A stretch of 64,000 nucleotides of DNA from Roseiarcus sp963709655 (GTDB lineage Bacteria > Pseudomonadota > Alphaproteobacteria > Rhizobiales > Beijerinckiaceae). Below the pieces are notes generated by a model that was not told where the DNA came from, did no database searches, and saw only the letters and a list, made by a program, of their open reading frames with translations. Both the position numbers and the translations under genes were made by a program. This document shows positions 51,705 through 60,947 of this stretch, one piece after another (position 1 is the first letter of the stretch; each line of letters opens with the position of its first letter). The DNA is taken from assembly GCA_963709655.1 (NCBI GenBank), contig CAVPXF010000017.1, positions 56,230 through 120,229 on the forward strand, in the 5' to 3' direction.

Positions 51705-52271
51705 ATGAAGTTCAACAAAGCGCCGCTCAACGGCGCCTATACGATCGATCTCGAGCGGCGCGGCGACGACCGCGGCTTCTTCGCCCGGTTCTTCTGCGAG
51801 AAGGAATTTGCGGCCGCGGGGCTCGAGACCCGCTTCGTCCAGATCAACAATTCGCTGACCGCAAGCAAGGGCACGCTGCGCGGCCTGCACTATCAGCTGC
51901 CGCCCGCCGCGGAGGTGAAGGTCGTGCGCGCGGTCAAGGGCGCGCTCTGGGATGTGATCGTCGACCTTCGCGCGGGGTCGCCGACCTATCTGAAATGGTT
52001 CGGCGCCGAGCTCAGCGAGGACAACCGGCGAATGATGTACGTGCCGCGCGGCTTCGGGCACGGCTTCGTGACGCTGACCGACAACGTCGAGGCGCTCTAT
52101 CTCGACAGCGCCTTTTACGGGCCAGGCGAAGAGCGCGGCGTGCGCTGGGACGACCCGGCGGTCATGATCGAATGGCCGGTCACGCCGGAAGTGATCTCGG
52201 ACAAGGATCGCAAGTGGCCCGACCTCGATCCCGACTTTCACCAGACCGAGATGATGCGGGGCCTGGCATGA
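51705..52271 (+). CDS. dTDP-4-dehydrorhamnose 3,5-epimerase family protein (RfbC-like)
   Basis: 188-residue cupin-fold epimerase for 4-keto sugar nucleotides. Characteristic blocks are RRGDDRGFFARFFCEKEFAA, QINNSLTASKGTLRGLHYQL (catalytic His), WDVIVDLRAGSPTYLKWFG and MMYVPRGFGHGFVTLTDNVE, then YFxP-like YLDSAFYGPGEERGVRWDDP. It lies inside a CDP-glucose cassette rather than with rmlABD, so its substrate is more likely a CDP-4-keto-6-deoxyhexose than the dTDP form. Start ATG at 51705 after AAGGAGCACAAG. Its stop overlaps the next start by four bases (ATGA). Confidence 0.9.
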   Translation: MKFNKAPLNGAYTIDLERRGDDRGFFARFFCEKEFAAAGLETRFVQINNSLTASKGTLRGLHYQLPPAAEVKVVRAVKGALWDVIVDLRAGSPTYLKWFGAELSEDNRRMMYVPRGFGHGFVTLTDNVEALYLDSAFYGPGEERGVRWDDPAVMIEWPVTPEVISDKDRKWPDLDPDFHQTEMMRGLA

Positions 52272-53194
52272 AGGTCCTGATGACGGGCGCAAGCTCGTTC
52301 ACGGGGCTCTGGTTCGCCGACGCGCTGAGCGCCGCGGGGGCGCATGTCGTCGCCCCGTTGCGCGCGGCCGCCGCAAGCTATGCCGAAGGCGTGCGCGCCG
52401 AGCGCGTGCGCCGGCTGAAAGACGTGGCGGAGATCGTCGATGCGGCCCCGTTCGGGTCTGAGCGCTTTCTCGATCTGGCGCAGGCCGGCGGCTACGATCT
52501 TCTCTGCCACCATGCGGCAAAGGTCGGCGATTATCGCAGCCCCGACTTCGACATCGCCGGCGCCCTTGCCGATAACACCCACAATCTCAGCGCGGTTGTC
52601 GACGTGCTCGCCAAGGGGGGCGCGAAGGGCGTCGTGCTCACCGGCAGCGTGTTCGAACAGGACGAGGGCGCGGGCGAGGCGCCGTTGATCGCCTTTTCGC
52701 CCTACGGGCTGTCGAAGGGCCTGACCGCGGCGGTCGTCAGCCACCGTTGCCGCGGGGTCGGGCTCGGCTATGCTAAGTTCGTCATCCCCAACCCGTTCGG
52801 CCCGCTCGAGGAGCCGCGTTTCTGCGCCTATCTGATCCGCACCTGGACAAAAGGCGAGACCGCAAGGGTCAACACCCCGGCCTATGTGCGCGACAACATT
52901 CCCGTTTCGCTGCTGGCGAGGGCTTACGCGAAATTCGCGGCCGAGACCGCGGCCGGGACGGGGAAGGCGAAGCTCAACCCGAGCGGCTATGTCGAGAGCC
53001 AGGGCGCCTTCGCCGAACGCTTCGCCGCCGCCATGCGCCCGAGGCTGGGCCTGGCCTGCCGTCTCGACCTGGCGACCCAGGCCGAGTTCTCCGAGCCGAT
53101 GATGCGGGTCAACACCGAGTCCGCCGCCCGCTACGTCGCCGGCTGGGACGAGACGGCCGCCTGGGACGAGGCGGCGGAGGCGTATCGAGGGTAG
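52268..53194 (+). CDS. NAD(P)-dependent sugar-nucleotide reductase/epimerase (SDR), cassette gene 4
   Basis: A 308-residue extended SDR. The cofactor loop is VLMTGASSFTGLWFADALSA (G-x-S-x-F-T-G form), the catalytic tract is GVVLTGSVFEQDEG and FSPYGLSKGLTAAVVSHRCR (Tyr-x-x-x-Lys), and the substrate region is KFVIPNPFGPLEEPRFCAYL. It probably completes the CDP-sugar by reducing the 4-keto group or by epimerisation. ATG at 52268 overlaps the stop of the preceding gene, showing translational coupling. The cassette (49832-53194) is a self-contained unit for one unusual sugar. The product sugar is not predictable from sequence alone. Confidence 0.85.
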   Translation: MKVLMTGASSFTGLWFADALSAAGAHVVAPLRAAAASYAEGVRAERVRRLKDVAEIVDAAPFGSERFLDLAQAGGYDLLCHHAAKVGDYRSPDFDIAGALADNTHNLSAVVDVLAKGGAKGVVLTGSVFEQDEGAGEAPLIAFSPYGLSKGLTAAVVSHRCRGVGLGYAKFVIPNPFGPLEEPRFCAYLIRTWTKGETARVNTPAYVRDNIPVSLLARAYAKFAAETAAGTGKAKLNPSGYVESQGAFAERFAAAMRPRLGLACRLDLATQAEFSEPMMRVNTESAARYVAGWDETAAWDEAAEAYRG

Positions 53195-53274
53195 CGGGCG
53201 CCCGGCATGCGCGCCGCCCGCGCCGCGGACAGCGAGGGTCGAGGCGAACACGCTAAGCTCGCCTCGAGGGGGTC

Positions 53275-54222
53275 TCACATGAACAGCGGCTCCTTCTCCA
53301 GGCCCTTGTACAATCCCGCGACCTCGGCGCCGTAGCCGTTATAGATCAGCGTCGGGCGCAACTGCCCGTCGTTCAGGAAGGTCTCCTTGGCCTGGCTCCA
53401 GCGCGGATGCGGCACGTCCGGGTTGACGTTGGCCCAAAAGCCGTACTCGTCCGGCCCGAGCGTCTCCCAAAAGGTGTCCGGCCGCTTGTCGACGAACGAG
53501 ACCCGCACGATCGACTTGGCCGACTTGAAGCCGTATTTCCAGGGCGTCGCGAGCCGGATCGGCGCGCCCTGGACCTTGGCCAGCGGCTTGCCGTAGGCGC
53601 CTGTGGCGATGAAGGCGAGATCGTTCATCGCCTCGGCCATGGTCAGGCCCTCGACATAGGGCCAGGGCATGAAGGAGCGCTGGCCCGGCGCCATTTTCTT
53701 GTCGAGGAAGGTCTCGAACCGGACGTATTTCGCCGACGACAGGGGCTTGGCGAACTCGACGAGCTTTTTCAGCGGGAAGCCCGTCCACGGGATCGCCATC
53801 GACCAGGCCTCGACGCAGCGGTGACGGTAGAGCCGCTCCTCGAGCCCCATCGTCTTGATCAGCGTATCGATGTCGACGGTCTGCTCCTTCTCGACCATGC
53901 CGTCGAGCTTCACCGTCCAGGGACGGGTCTTCAGCGCGCTCGCGTCGATCTTCTTGCTGGTGCTGAACTCGTAGAAGTTGTTGTAGTTGAGATTGTACTT
54001 CTCGGGCGTGATGTCGCGGTCGAGCGTATAGGCCGGGTTGCGCTTGGCGGGATAGAGCCCGGCCGACGGGTCCGGGTCGTCCGCAAGCGCCCGCCGGCCG
54101 GAGACGGCGAGCGCGGCCGCGGCGCCGAGCCCGGCCAGAACCGAGCGCCGGTCGAGAAACAGCGCCTCGGGCGTGGCGAGACGCTCGGGGATCTCCCAAT
54201 CCTTCCGGCGGATGACATGCAT
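53275..54222 (-). CDS. msrP: Protein-methionine-sulfoxide reductase, catalytic molybdopterin subunit
   Basis: 315 residues, periplasmic repair enzyme for oxidised methionine. A Tat signal is evident: DRRSVLAGLGAAAALAVSGR (RR motif at about residues 25-26, Ala-rich core). Molybdopterin and Mo-ligand region: YRHRCVEAWSMAIPWTGFPL with the ligating Cys. Further blocks are NNFYEFSTSKKIDASALKTR, FMPWPYVEGLTMAEAMNDLA and PIRLATPWKYGFKSAKSIVR. The membrane partner MsrQ (a ~200-residue haem protein) normally follows immediately, but no such gene is found in the window; a small two-helix protein gene lies nearby on the same strand instead. Confidence 0.95.
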   Translation of the reverse strand: MHVIRRKDWEIPERLATPEALFLDRRSVLAGLGAAAALAVSGRRALADDPDPSAGLYPAKRNPAYTLDRDITPEKYNLNYNNFYEFSTSKKIDASALKTRPWTVKLDGMVEKEQTVDIDTLIKTMGLEERLYRHRCVEAWSMAIPWTGFPLKKLVEFAKPLSSAKYVRFETFLDKKMAPGQRSFMPWPYVEGLTMAEAMNDLAFIATGAYGKPLAKVQGAPIRLATPWKYGFKSAKSIVRVSFVDKRPDTFWETLGPDEYGFWANVNPDVPHPRWSQAKETFLNDGQLRPTLIYNGYGAEVAGLYKGLEKEPLFM

Positions 54223-54415
54223 GAGCCAACTCCTCGCGTTCGCCGCAACACAGGGTCGATGGAGACCTCAGCCTCCATCATGATCCCCTTTTCGGCGCGA
54301 GCGTGGCGGTTGTTACGCGGGGGCCCGGACTCGGCGCGCGGAATTTGGCGCGGCGGGGGCAGAAAGCGATGGCGCCTGACAGATCGACCCTCGCCCGCAT
54401 TACGTCGGTGCAGGC

Positions 54416-54655
54416 CTACGCCGACGCCGAGGCGGTTCGCCGCCATTCCAATGCGGCCGCCGCGATGAGCGCAACCGTGACGACGAACAGGCCGATGACG
54501 ATCATCCACTCGACCGACCCGTCGTGCTGGTCCGGATCCCAGCCGGATACGGCCTCGATCCAGTCCGGAAAGACCGGCGTGATCAGCGCCAGCAGACCGG
54601 TGACTGCGGCCAAACCCACTTCGATCCAGAACAGAGGCCGGAAATTTCGCCGCAT
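54416..54655 (-). CDS. Small two-helix membrane protein of unknown function
   Basis: 79 residues from ATG at 54655 (MRRNFRPLFWIEVGLAAVTG). Two membrane segments, about 8-27 (LFWIEVGLAAVTGLLALITP) and 49-70 (MIVIGLFVVTVALIAAAALE), flank a 20-residue loop with WIEAVSGWDPDQHDGSVEW. No family name is offered. A longer reading from 54706 adds an Arg/Pro leader of doubtful value. It lies between msrP (same strand, downstream) and the large propeller protein gene (same strand, upstream), 47 bases after the latter's stop, so it may belong to that operon. Confidence 0.6.
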   Translation of the reverse strand: MRRNFRPLFWIEVGLAAVTGLLALITPVFPDWIEAVSGWDPDQHDGSVEWMIVIGLFVVTVALIAAAALEWRRTASASA

Positions 54656-54702
54656 GTCAGCACTCCAAGATCTCGGCGCCCGCGGGGCGCGCCCCCTCGC
54701 CT

Positions 54703-57700
54703 TCATCCGCGATCGTCGTCCGGGAAGTCGTCATCGTCGTCGTCACAGCAGGGGTACCCCTGCCGGCAGGGCGGACGCTTGTCGCAACACGGCTTGCGGC
54801 AGTCGTCGCAATCGTCCTTGCCGCGCCCCTCGCAACCCTCTTTGCAGCCGGCGTCCCAGATCGTGTAGGCCAGCGCCTCGACGAACCTGACCGGCGTCGC
54901 GGGGTCGTCGCTCTCGATCACCAGTTCGCACGGGCGCGGGCATTTTTCGTCGGCATGGTATTGCATGACGACCGGAAGGCTCGCCCCCGGCCGAAGCTTG
55001 GCCGGGAACGGGTTGTTGAGCAATCGCCAGCGCCGGCTTCGACGCTTGAAGCGCACGCTGGTCACGTGGAGGGCGCAGTCGCCCGTATTGCCGATCCAGA
55101 CCGTTCGATCCGCGCAGCACCCGGCGGTCACCCCGCCGAACGTCGTCGAGCCCGCGACCGTGAGCTTGCCCGACGGCGCGTCGCCCGACACCTCGACGCT
55201 GATCGGGCTCGCGGGATCGTCGCTCGTGACGGTGATCGTCCCGGCCTTGGGGCCGAAGCTCAAAGGCTTGAACCGGATCGGCAGCGGCAGCGCGTCGCCG
55301 GGCCCGACCGCGATCGGGAACGACGACACGTGCGGCGCCAGGAAATCGGCCGAACTGGACGCAATCGCGGTAATCGACAGGACACACTTGCCGCTGTTCG
55401 TGACAATCAGCGGCTCGTCGGCGAACGCGCCGACGCACACTTCGCCGAAGCTTCCGGCGTTCGCGATGATCAGGTTCGCCTTGGGCGCGGCCAGCACGCC
55501 GGAGACGGGGACCGCATGGGGCGCGCCCGGAGCATTGCTGACGATGGTGATCACGCCCGCCTTCGGGCCGTCGGGCGGCGTGGGCTGGAAACGGATGACC
55601 ACGTCGAGCGAGTCGCCCGGGCCGACGAGCAGAGGGTAGGACAGCACGCTCGGCGCAAGGAAGTCCGCGGACCCCGTGATGTCTGTGATCCGGAGCGGGC
55701 AAGTGCCGGAATTGTTGATCGTCAGGAGTTCGTCGGCGAACGCGCCGAGGCAGACGTTGCCGAAACTGCCGGAATTGGCGATCGCCGTGGTGATCCTGCT
55801 GGTTCCCGGGACGCCGGTCGCCAGGAGGTCGACGAACGGCGCGGTCGGGTCGTTGGTGATGATCCGGATCGTCGCGGCCTCGGGTCCGGCGCCGGTCGGC
55901 GAATAGGCGACGGTGAACTCGATGTCTTCGCCGGGGGCGAGAATGAGCGGCGTCGCCGGGGTCGGCAGCACGGTGAAGTCGGTCGAGCCCATGAGGCGCT
56001 GGACGCTGGTGATGACGAGATCCGCAACCCCGACGTTGGAAACCTCGATCGTCAGGTCATCCGTCGATCCCGGGCAGACAGTCCCGAAGGCGAGCCCGTC
56101 CTCGAGACCGACGTCGATCGCCGGGCCGGTCGGCTTGACGAAGGAAAATGCGCCTCGCCCGAAGGTCGCCGCCCTCAACTCGCCATTGTGGAACGCCAGG
56201 TCGAACACCGGCGCGCCGGGGAAGTGGATGTCGTCGAGCACGCTCCAGCTTGCGCCGCCGTCCACGGAGCGCAGGACGCCGAGGTCCGTTCCGGTGTAAA
56301 TGGCGGTGGGCAGCACGCTGCCGTCGAGGGCGAGCGCATTGAACGGCAGGTCGATCGGCGGCGAGATGTCGGTCCACGCCGTTGCGGCCAGCGTGGTGCG
56401 GAAGACGTGCCCGCCCGGAGAGCCGGTGAACCCGGCCAGCACGACGTACAGGGTCGCCGGATCATTGGGATCGAAGGCGACGCGGGCGACGTAACGGCCG
56501 GGCAGATTGCGCGTGATGTCCTTGAGCGTGAAGGTGGTCAGCGCATCGGTCGAGACCAGCACCCGTCCGCCGACAGCGACAGCCAGATTGTTGCTGTTGG
56601 CCGGCGCGACGTGGACGTCGTTGGCGGCGCTGGGGATCGCCGCCTTGTTCGGCCAGGTCGACCCGCCGTTCGTGCTTCGCCAGAGATTCAGATTGCTGCT
56701 CACATAGACGCCGCCGGCCACATTGGGATCGGTCGCGACGGCCGCAAGGTAGGTTCCCTGTTCTGCAACCGAGAAGGCCGGTGTGATGCTCCCGTAGGAG
56801 TCGCCGTCGGTCGTCGAACCGACGATCGTGCCGTTGGACCGACCGTAAGCGTCGGTCGCGTTCAGCCAGTCGTGCGCGATGGCGAAACCGTCGCCGCCAA
56901 CGCCCATGATCCAGGTCGGGGCGGCCGCGCCCGCAGTGGTGACGACGCCGTTGTCCTGGAGCGCGCCCAGGGTCACGCTCGCCAAGGCGTCCTTCTTGAC
57001 GTCGAGGTTGTAGAACAGCGCAGTCTGAATGTTGTTCGGAGCGCCGTTGCCGTTGAGCGACGAGAAAGTGACGCCGCCCGTAGAGGTGAACAGCCCTCCG
57101 TCATTGCCGGAATAGACGATGGAGAAGGGTCCAGGCTGAGGCGAAAACGCCCAGGCGTGCGTGTCGGCGTGCAATCCGCCGAGCGCCGAGAAACTGCCGC
57201 CCGCGTCGGTCGACCTCGCCTGATGGGTGGCGCCGAAATAGAGGATGTCGCCGACGCCGTCGCCGGGCGACTGGGGATCGACGGCCATGAGGAAACTGTA
57301 GCCGCGGAACTGCGGCGCGCCGGTCAGGGCCGCAAGTCCGGTCGCGGACTGTGCAGTCCAGGTCCCGCCCTGGTCCGTGCTCAGGAAGACGCCGAGGTTC
57401 GGCGGCGCGGTTCCCGTTCCGACCATGGTGGCGTAGAGCACCTGGATTCCAAACGGGCTCGGCGGCGAGGCGGGCGGCGCGGGCGCAATGACGACCTTGC
57501 CGATTCCACCGCCGGCGAGGGCGGCGGCGACCGCCGGAGTCGCGGCATTGAGGATCGTTGTCCAGGTCAGCCCTCCGTCGACGGACTTGACCACGCCGAC
57601 GCCGTAGACGCCCGCGTACAGGATGCGCGCGCCGGGGGGCGAGGTCGCATCCAGCGCCAGGGTGCGGACGTCGCCGGCGGGGGCTACGCCCTGCTTCCAG

Positions 57701-58224
57701 TTGAAGCCGCCGTCGGCCGAAACGAAGATGCCGGCGTTGGAGGCGAGGTAGACGGTCTGGGGGTTGGCCGGATCGACGATGACGACAGTGATGAGCTGAC
57801 TGAAAAGGATGCTCGCATTGCTCGGAGGGCCGGGAGGATAGACGGCGCCGAGCTGGATCCAGCTCGCGCCGCCGTCGGTCGACTTGAAGAGCCCCGCAGG
57901 CGGTTGGGTCGTTTTCGCCGCGCCGGCGAACACCGAGCCCTCGCGGCTCGTCGTTCCCGCGTAGATGACGTTCGTGTTGACCGGGTCGATCGCCAGGGCG
58001 CCGGGATCGCCGATCCCGAGCGAAGGCGCGCGATCGAAGATCGGCGTCCAGGTGACGCCGCCGTCGCGGCTGAGCCAGACGCCGCCCCACGCCGTGCCGA
58101 TATAGATAATGTTGGGGTTGTTCGGGTTGATGGCGATCGCGGTGACCTGACCATTGGCGTTGATCGCGCCCTGGTCGATCGGGCTCGGGCCGATTGGGGC
58201 CCAAACGGTTCCGTTGAGGCTCAT
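54703..58224 (-). CDS. Large beta-propeller (BNR/sortilin-like) and ASH-domain repeat protein, 1173 residues
   Basis: Function unknown. Residues ~1-700 are a beta-propeller array: repeated NTNVIYAGTT, LFKSTDGGASWIQLG, GIFVSADGGFNWKQG, VVKSVDGGLTWTTIL and VLRSVDGGASWSVLD units with Asp-box S-x-D-G-G-x-x-W motifs. Residues ~700-1120 are four Ig-like ASH/choice-of-anchor-D domains, starting near LAFGTVCPGS, GSFGNVCLGAF, GSFGEVCVGAF and TTFGGVTAGCC; three carry a second Cys in an N-x-G-x-C motif. The last ~50 residues hold nine Cys and an Asp run. No signal peptide, Tat motif or membrane segment is present. The start overlaps the stop of a small upstream gene (ATGA). Confidence 0.85.
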   Translation of the reverse strand: MSLNGTVWAPIGPSPIDQGAINANGQVTAIAINPNNPNIIYIGTAWGGVWLSRDGGVTWTPIFDRAPSLGIGDPGALAIDPVNTNVIYAGTTSREGSVFAGAAKTTQPPAGLFKSTDGGASWIQLGAVYPPGPPSNASILFSQLITVVIVDPANPQTVYLASNAGIFVSADGGFNWKQGVAPAGDVRTLALDATSPPGARILYAGVYGVGVVKSVDGGLTWTTILNAATPAVAAALAGGGIGKVVIAPAPPASPPSPFGIQVLYATMVGTGTAPPNLGVFLSTDQGGTWTAQSATGLAALTGAPQFRGYSFLMAVDPQSPGDGVGDILYFGATHQARSTDAGGSFSALGGLHADTHAWAFSPQPGPFSIVYSGNDGGLFTSTGGVTFSSLNGNGAPNNIQTALFYNLDVKKDALASVTLGALQDNGVVTTAGAAAPTWIMGVGGDGFAIAHDWLNATDAYGRSNGTIVGSTTDGDSYGSITPAFSVAEQGTYLAAVATDPNVAGGVYVSSNLNLWRSTNGGSTWPNKAAIPSAANDVHVAPANSNNLAVAVGGRVLVSTDALTTFTLKDITRNLPGRYVARVAFDPNDPATLYVVLAGFTGSPGGHVFRTTLAATAWTDISPPIDLPFNALALDGSVLPTAIYTGTDLGVLRSVDGGASWSVLDDIHFPGAPVFDLAFHNGELRAATFGRGAFSFVKPTGPAIDVGLEDGLAFGTVCPGSTDDLTIEVSNVGVADLVITSVQRLMGSTDFTVLPTPATPLILAPGEDIEFTVAYSPTGAGPEAATIRIITNDPTAPFVDLLATGVPGTSRITTAIANSGSFGNVCLGAFADELLTINNSGTCPLRITDITGSADFLAPSVLSYPLLVGPGDSLDVVIRFQPTPPDGPKAGVITIVSNAPGAPHAVPVSGVLAAPKANLIIANAGSFGEVCVGAFADEPLIVTNSGKCVLSITAIASSSADFLAPHVSSFPIAVGPGDALPLPIRFKPLSFGPKAGTITVTSDDPASPISVEVSGDAPSGKLTVAGSTTFGGVTAGCCADRTVWIGNTGDCALHVTSVRFKRRSRRWRLLNNPFPAKLRPGASLPVVMQYHADEKCPRPCELVIESDDPATPVRFVEALAYTIWDAGCKEGCEGRGKDDCDDCRKPCCDKRPPCRQGYPCCDDDDDDFPDDDRG

Positions 58225-58532
58225 GGCTCCGATCCCTTCCCGCCCGGCGGGACCTCATCTGGCGGCTCGGGATTGTTCGGGGCCGGCGGGCTCATCGATG
58301 GCCGGACGACGGCGCCCGGCAAGCGGCTCCACTGCTCGCGGGCGAGCGCATACCGTTCCGGCGTCGCGGGCAGACTGCCAATGAACCGATGCTTCTCGAT
58401 CCTATGGTGTTCTTCGGGATCGTCCCACGGCCCGCGCTCCTCGCGGCGCCGTTCGCGCTCGCGGTCGCCCTCGTCCCCATCCTCGTCGCCTTGGCCGCCG
58501 CTCGGGCCGCCGCGTGTACCTCGCCGGGCCAA
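58221..58532 (-). CDS. Small charged/proline-rich protein of unknown function, coupled to the propeller gene
   Basis: A 103-residue protein when started at TTG 58532, which has AGGGAGGG at ideal distance; TTG 58553 would give 110 residues. The amino part is rich in Gly, Asp, Arg and Glu (GDEDGDEGDRERERRREERG). The middle looks folded (HRIEKHRFIGSLPATPERYA then LAREQWSRLPGAVVR), and the end is a Pro/Glu linker (NNPEPPDEVPPGGKG). No family was recognised and there is no export signal. The stop overlaps the start of the 1173-residue protein by four bases, implying coupled translation and a shared job, possibly as chaperone or partner. That is inferred from the overlap alone. Confidence 0.6.
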   Translation of the reverse strand: MARRGTRGGPSGGQGDEDGDEGDRERERRREERGPWDDPEEHHRIEKHRFIGSLPATPERYALAREQWSRLPGAVVRPSMSPPAPNNPEPPDEVPPGGKGSEP

Positions 58533-58553
58533 TGCTCCCTCCCTGTCGCTCAA

Positions 58554-59023
58554 CCGCTGATCCGCCTCCGGCGGATCAAACGGTTGGCCAAAACGACGTT
58601 GCGAGCCGATAGGTTTTTTAATGGGGCTGCTGCGCTCAGACCTTCACGCGGCCCCGTTTATGACAGAGTCAGGCAAAAAGTGGGCGGAATTACGGCAGAT
58701 ATCTTGCCTGGCCCAAGGATCTAGATCTGCTCCGCGACAGTTGCGCCACGAGCGACCGGTCGCCGAGGATGGCGGTCCCGATCATCTCCGATTTCTCCGT
58801 GCAACGCCGGCCGCGCCGCTCGTTCCACATTTTCGCAGGCAGCATAAGAGCTGAAACCGGCCGAGAGCCGAGCATGCTGACCTCGCCGAAGAAATCAGCA
58901 TACGTCCAGCTTATGTGCGTTGCTGGGATTCGGGAAGCCTTCTACCGTGCCTGCCAACGCTCCGGCCCGTTTACGGCCCATTGCGGGTCAGGTAGGTTTC
59001 GTCAACAACAAAGGCCGCTCGAC
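58554..59023. other. Divergent intergenic region upstream of kup
   Basis: 470 bases. TGATCCGCC-TCC-GGCGGATCA (58558-58578) is a perfect 9-bp-arm hairpin or operator right behind the start of the leftward operon. The kup frame is open further upstream (from 58769), but that part has no Kup similarity. No other gene was seen; promoters for both directions are expected here. Confidence 0.45.
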
Positions 59024-60947
59024 ATGAGTGCAGCCGCCAAGTCCGGCGCGCCGAGCCGGGAGGGAAGGGAGCGTCCATGGGCGCCGGCGGCCCTTGCCTG
59101 CATGGGGGTGGTCTTCGGCGACATCGGCACGAGCCCGCTCTATACGCTCAACGTCGCCGTCAAGTCGGCCAGCCCGGACGGACAGGTTGCGCCGGAGGCG
59201 GTTCTCGGCATCGTGTCGCTGATCTTTTGGTCGCTGATCGTCGTCATTTCGATCAAATACGCGATCCTCATCATGCGGGCGGACAACCATGGCGAGGGCG
59301 GCATTCTGGCGCTGCTCGCGCTCGTCAGCCCGCGCCGCGCAAAGCGCAACCGATGGCGCGCCGCCATGGTGGCTATCGGCCTGATCGGGGCGACCCTGCT
59401 CTATGGCGACGGCACGATCACGCCGGCGATTTCGGTCCTCAGCGCGATCGAGGGATTGAAGATCTTCGCGCCTCAGATGGGGCGCGCCGTCGTTCCGCTC
59501 ACGGTCGTCATCCTCGCGCTCCTGTTTCTCATCCAGCGCAACGGCACTTCATGGATCGGCGGCATATTCGGCCCGGTGATGCTCGTCTGGTTCCTTGTCG
59601 CCGGGGCGCTCGGCGTCATCGGCATTGCGCAAGCGCCGGCAATCCTTGGCGCGCTGAGCCCGCTCGCCGCCATAACCTATCTCTGGCAGGCCGGACCGCT
59701 GGCCCTCGTCGTGATCGGCGGCGCATTCCTGGCCGTCACCGGCGGCGAGGCGTTCTACGCCGACATGGGCCACTTCGGCCCGCTGCCGATCCGCATCGCC
59801 TGGTTCGGTGTGGCGCTGCCGGCCCTCGTCCTCAACTATTTCGGCCAGGGCGGCCTGCTGCTCGCCGAACCTCACTCTCGCGATGTCATCGAGAGTCCCT
59901 TTTACGCCCTCGCGCCGCTATGGGCTCGTTTTCCGCTCATCGTTTTGGCCACCGTCGCGACCGTGATCGCCTCGCAGTCAATCATTTCCGGCGCCTATTC
60001 GATGACCCAGCAGGCGATCGCCCTCGGCTTTCTGCCGCGCATGAAAATCGTCCACACCGAAGTCCGCGAGATCGGCCAGATCTATGTCCCCTTCGTCAAC
60101 TGGGCGCTCGCTGCCGGCACGCTCGCCGCCGTCATCGGCTTTGGCTCGTCGGACGCTCTTGCCGGGGCCTTCGGCATTGCGGTCTCGCTGCTGATGGTCA
60201 TTACGACCCTGATGGCGACCTTTGTCGCGCTGCACTGGAAGCACAATCCCCTGATCGTCTATGCGGTCAACGGCAGCCTTCTCGCGCTCGACCTGCTGTT
60301 CTTCGCTTCGACCTCGACGAAGCTCTTCGACGGCGGCTGGTTTCCGCTCCTGATTGCGTTGGTCATCTCGTTCCTCATGATGACCTGGCGCAAGGGCGAG
60401 GAACTCATGGACGTGGTGCGGCTCGAAGTCCGCGAGCACTCGAAAGCGTTCATCGAACACCTCAGCCGCGATCCGCCGCATCGCATTCCGGGGACGGCGA
60501 TCGTGCTCGGCCGGATGGCCAAGGGCGTGCCGCTTGCGCTCTCGCACAACGTCAATTGCAACCACGTCCTGCACGAAAACGTGCTGCTCCTCGCGGTGAT
60601 GACGACGGAGGCGCCGCTGGCGCCGGACGAGGACCGGCTTAGAGTCTCCCCGTTGGCGGAGGGCATCACGCGCACCGAACTGAGTTTCGGTTTCATGGAG
60701 GAGCCCAACGTCCCCGCGGGGCTCGCCGATGCGATGGCGCGTGGCCAAATCCCAAAATTCGATCTCGACAAGGTCACTTACTATACCGGTCACGAGACGA
60801 TCATCCCGTCTGGAAAACGTTCGGGCCTGCCGAGGTGGCGCCAGGCGATATTCGCCTTCATGCATCACAACGCCCAGCGACCGGGCGCCGATTTCAAAGA
60901 TTCCCGGCGGGCAAATCATGGAAATCGGCGTCGAATTCGAGATCTGA
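59024..60947 (+). CDS. kup: Low-affinity potassium uptake protein Kup, frameshifted near the C-terminus
   Basis: Proton-coupled K+ importer of the KUP/HAK family, about 640 residues and 12 membrane helices. Motifs: GVVFGDIGTSPLYTLNVAVK (signature), RADNHGEGGILALLALVSPR, GLIGATLLYGDGTITPAISV, AVTGGEAFYADMGHFGPLPI and YFGQGGLLLAEPHS; the cytosolic tail includes VPLALSHNVNCNHVLHENVL. ATG at 59024 starts 22 residues before the first helix. Near 60890-60898 (GATTTCAAAG) one extra base shifts the frame; removing it gives the family ending IPGGQIMEIGVEFEI with a stop at 60947. Without the correction, 30-odd unrelated residues replace it. It is probably a sequence error. Confidence 0.93.

Noticed and set aside
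54955..58560. A very long open frame (about 1200 codons) on the plus strand opposite the propeller gene
   Set aside because: It is the antisense shadow of a G/C-rich repetitive gene. It is full of Arg, Gly, Asp and Val without any family motif, while the minus strand encodes clear domains.
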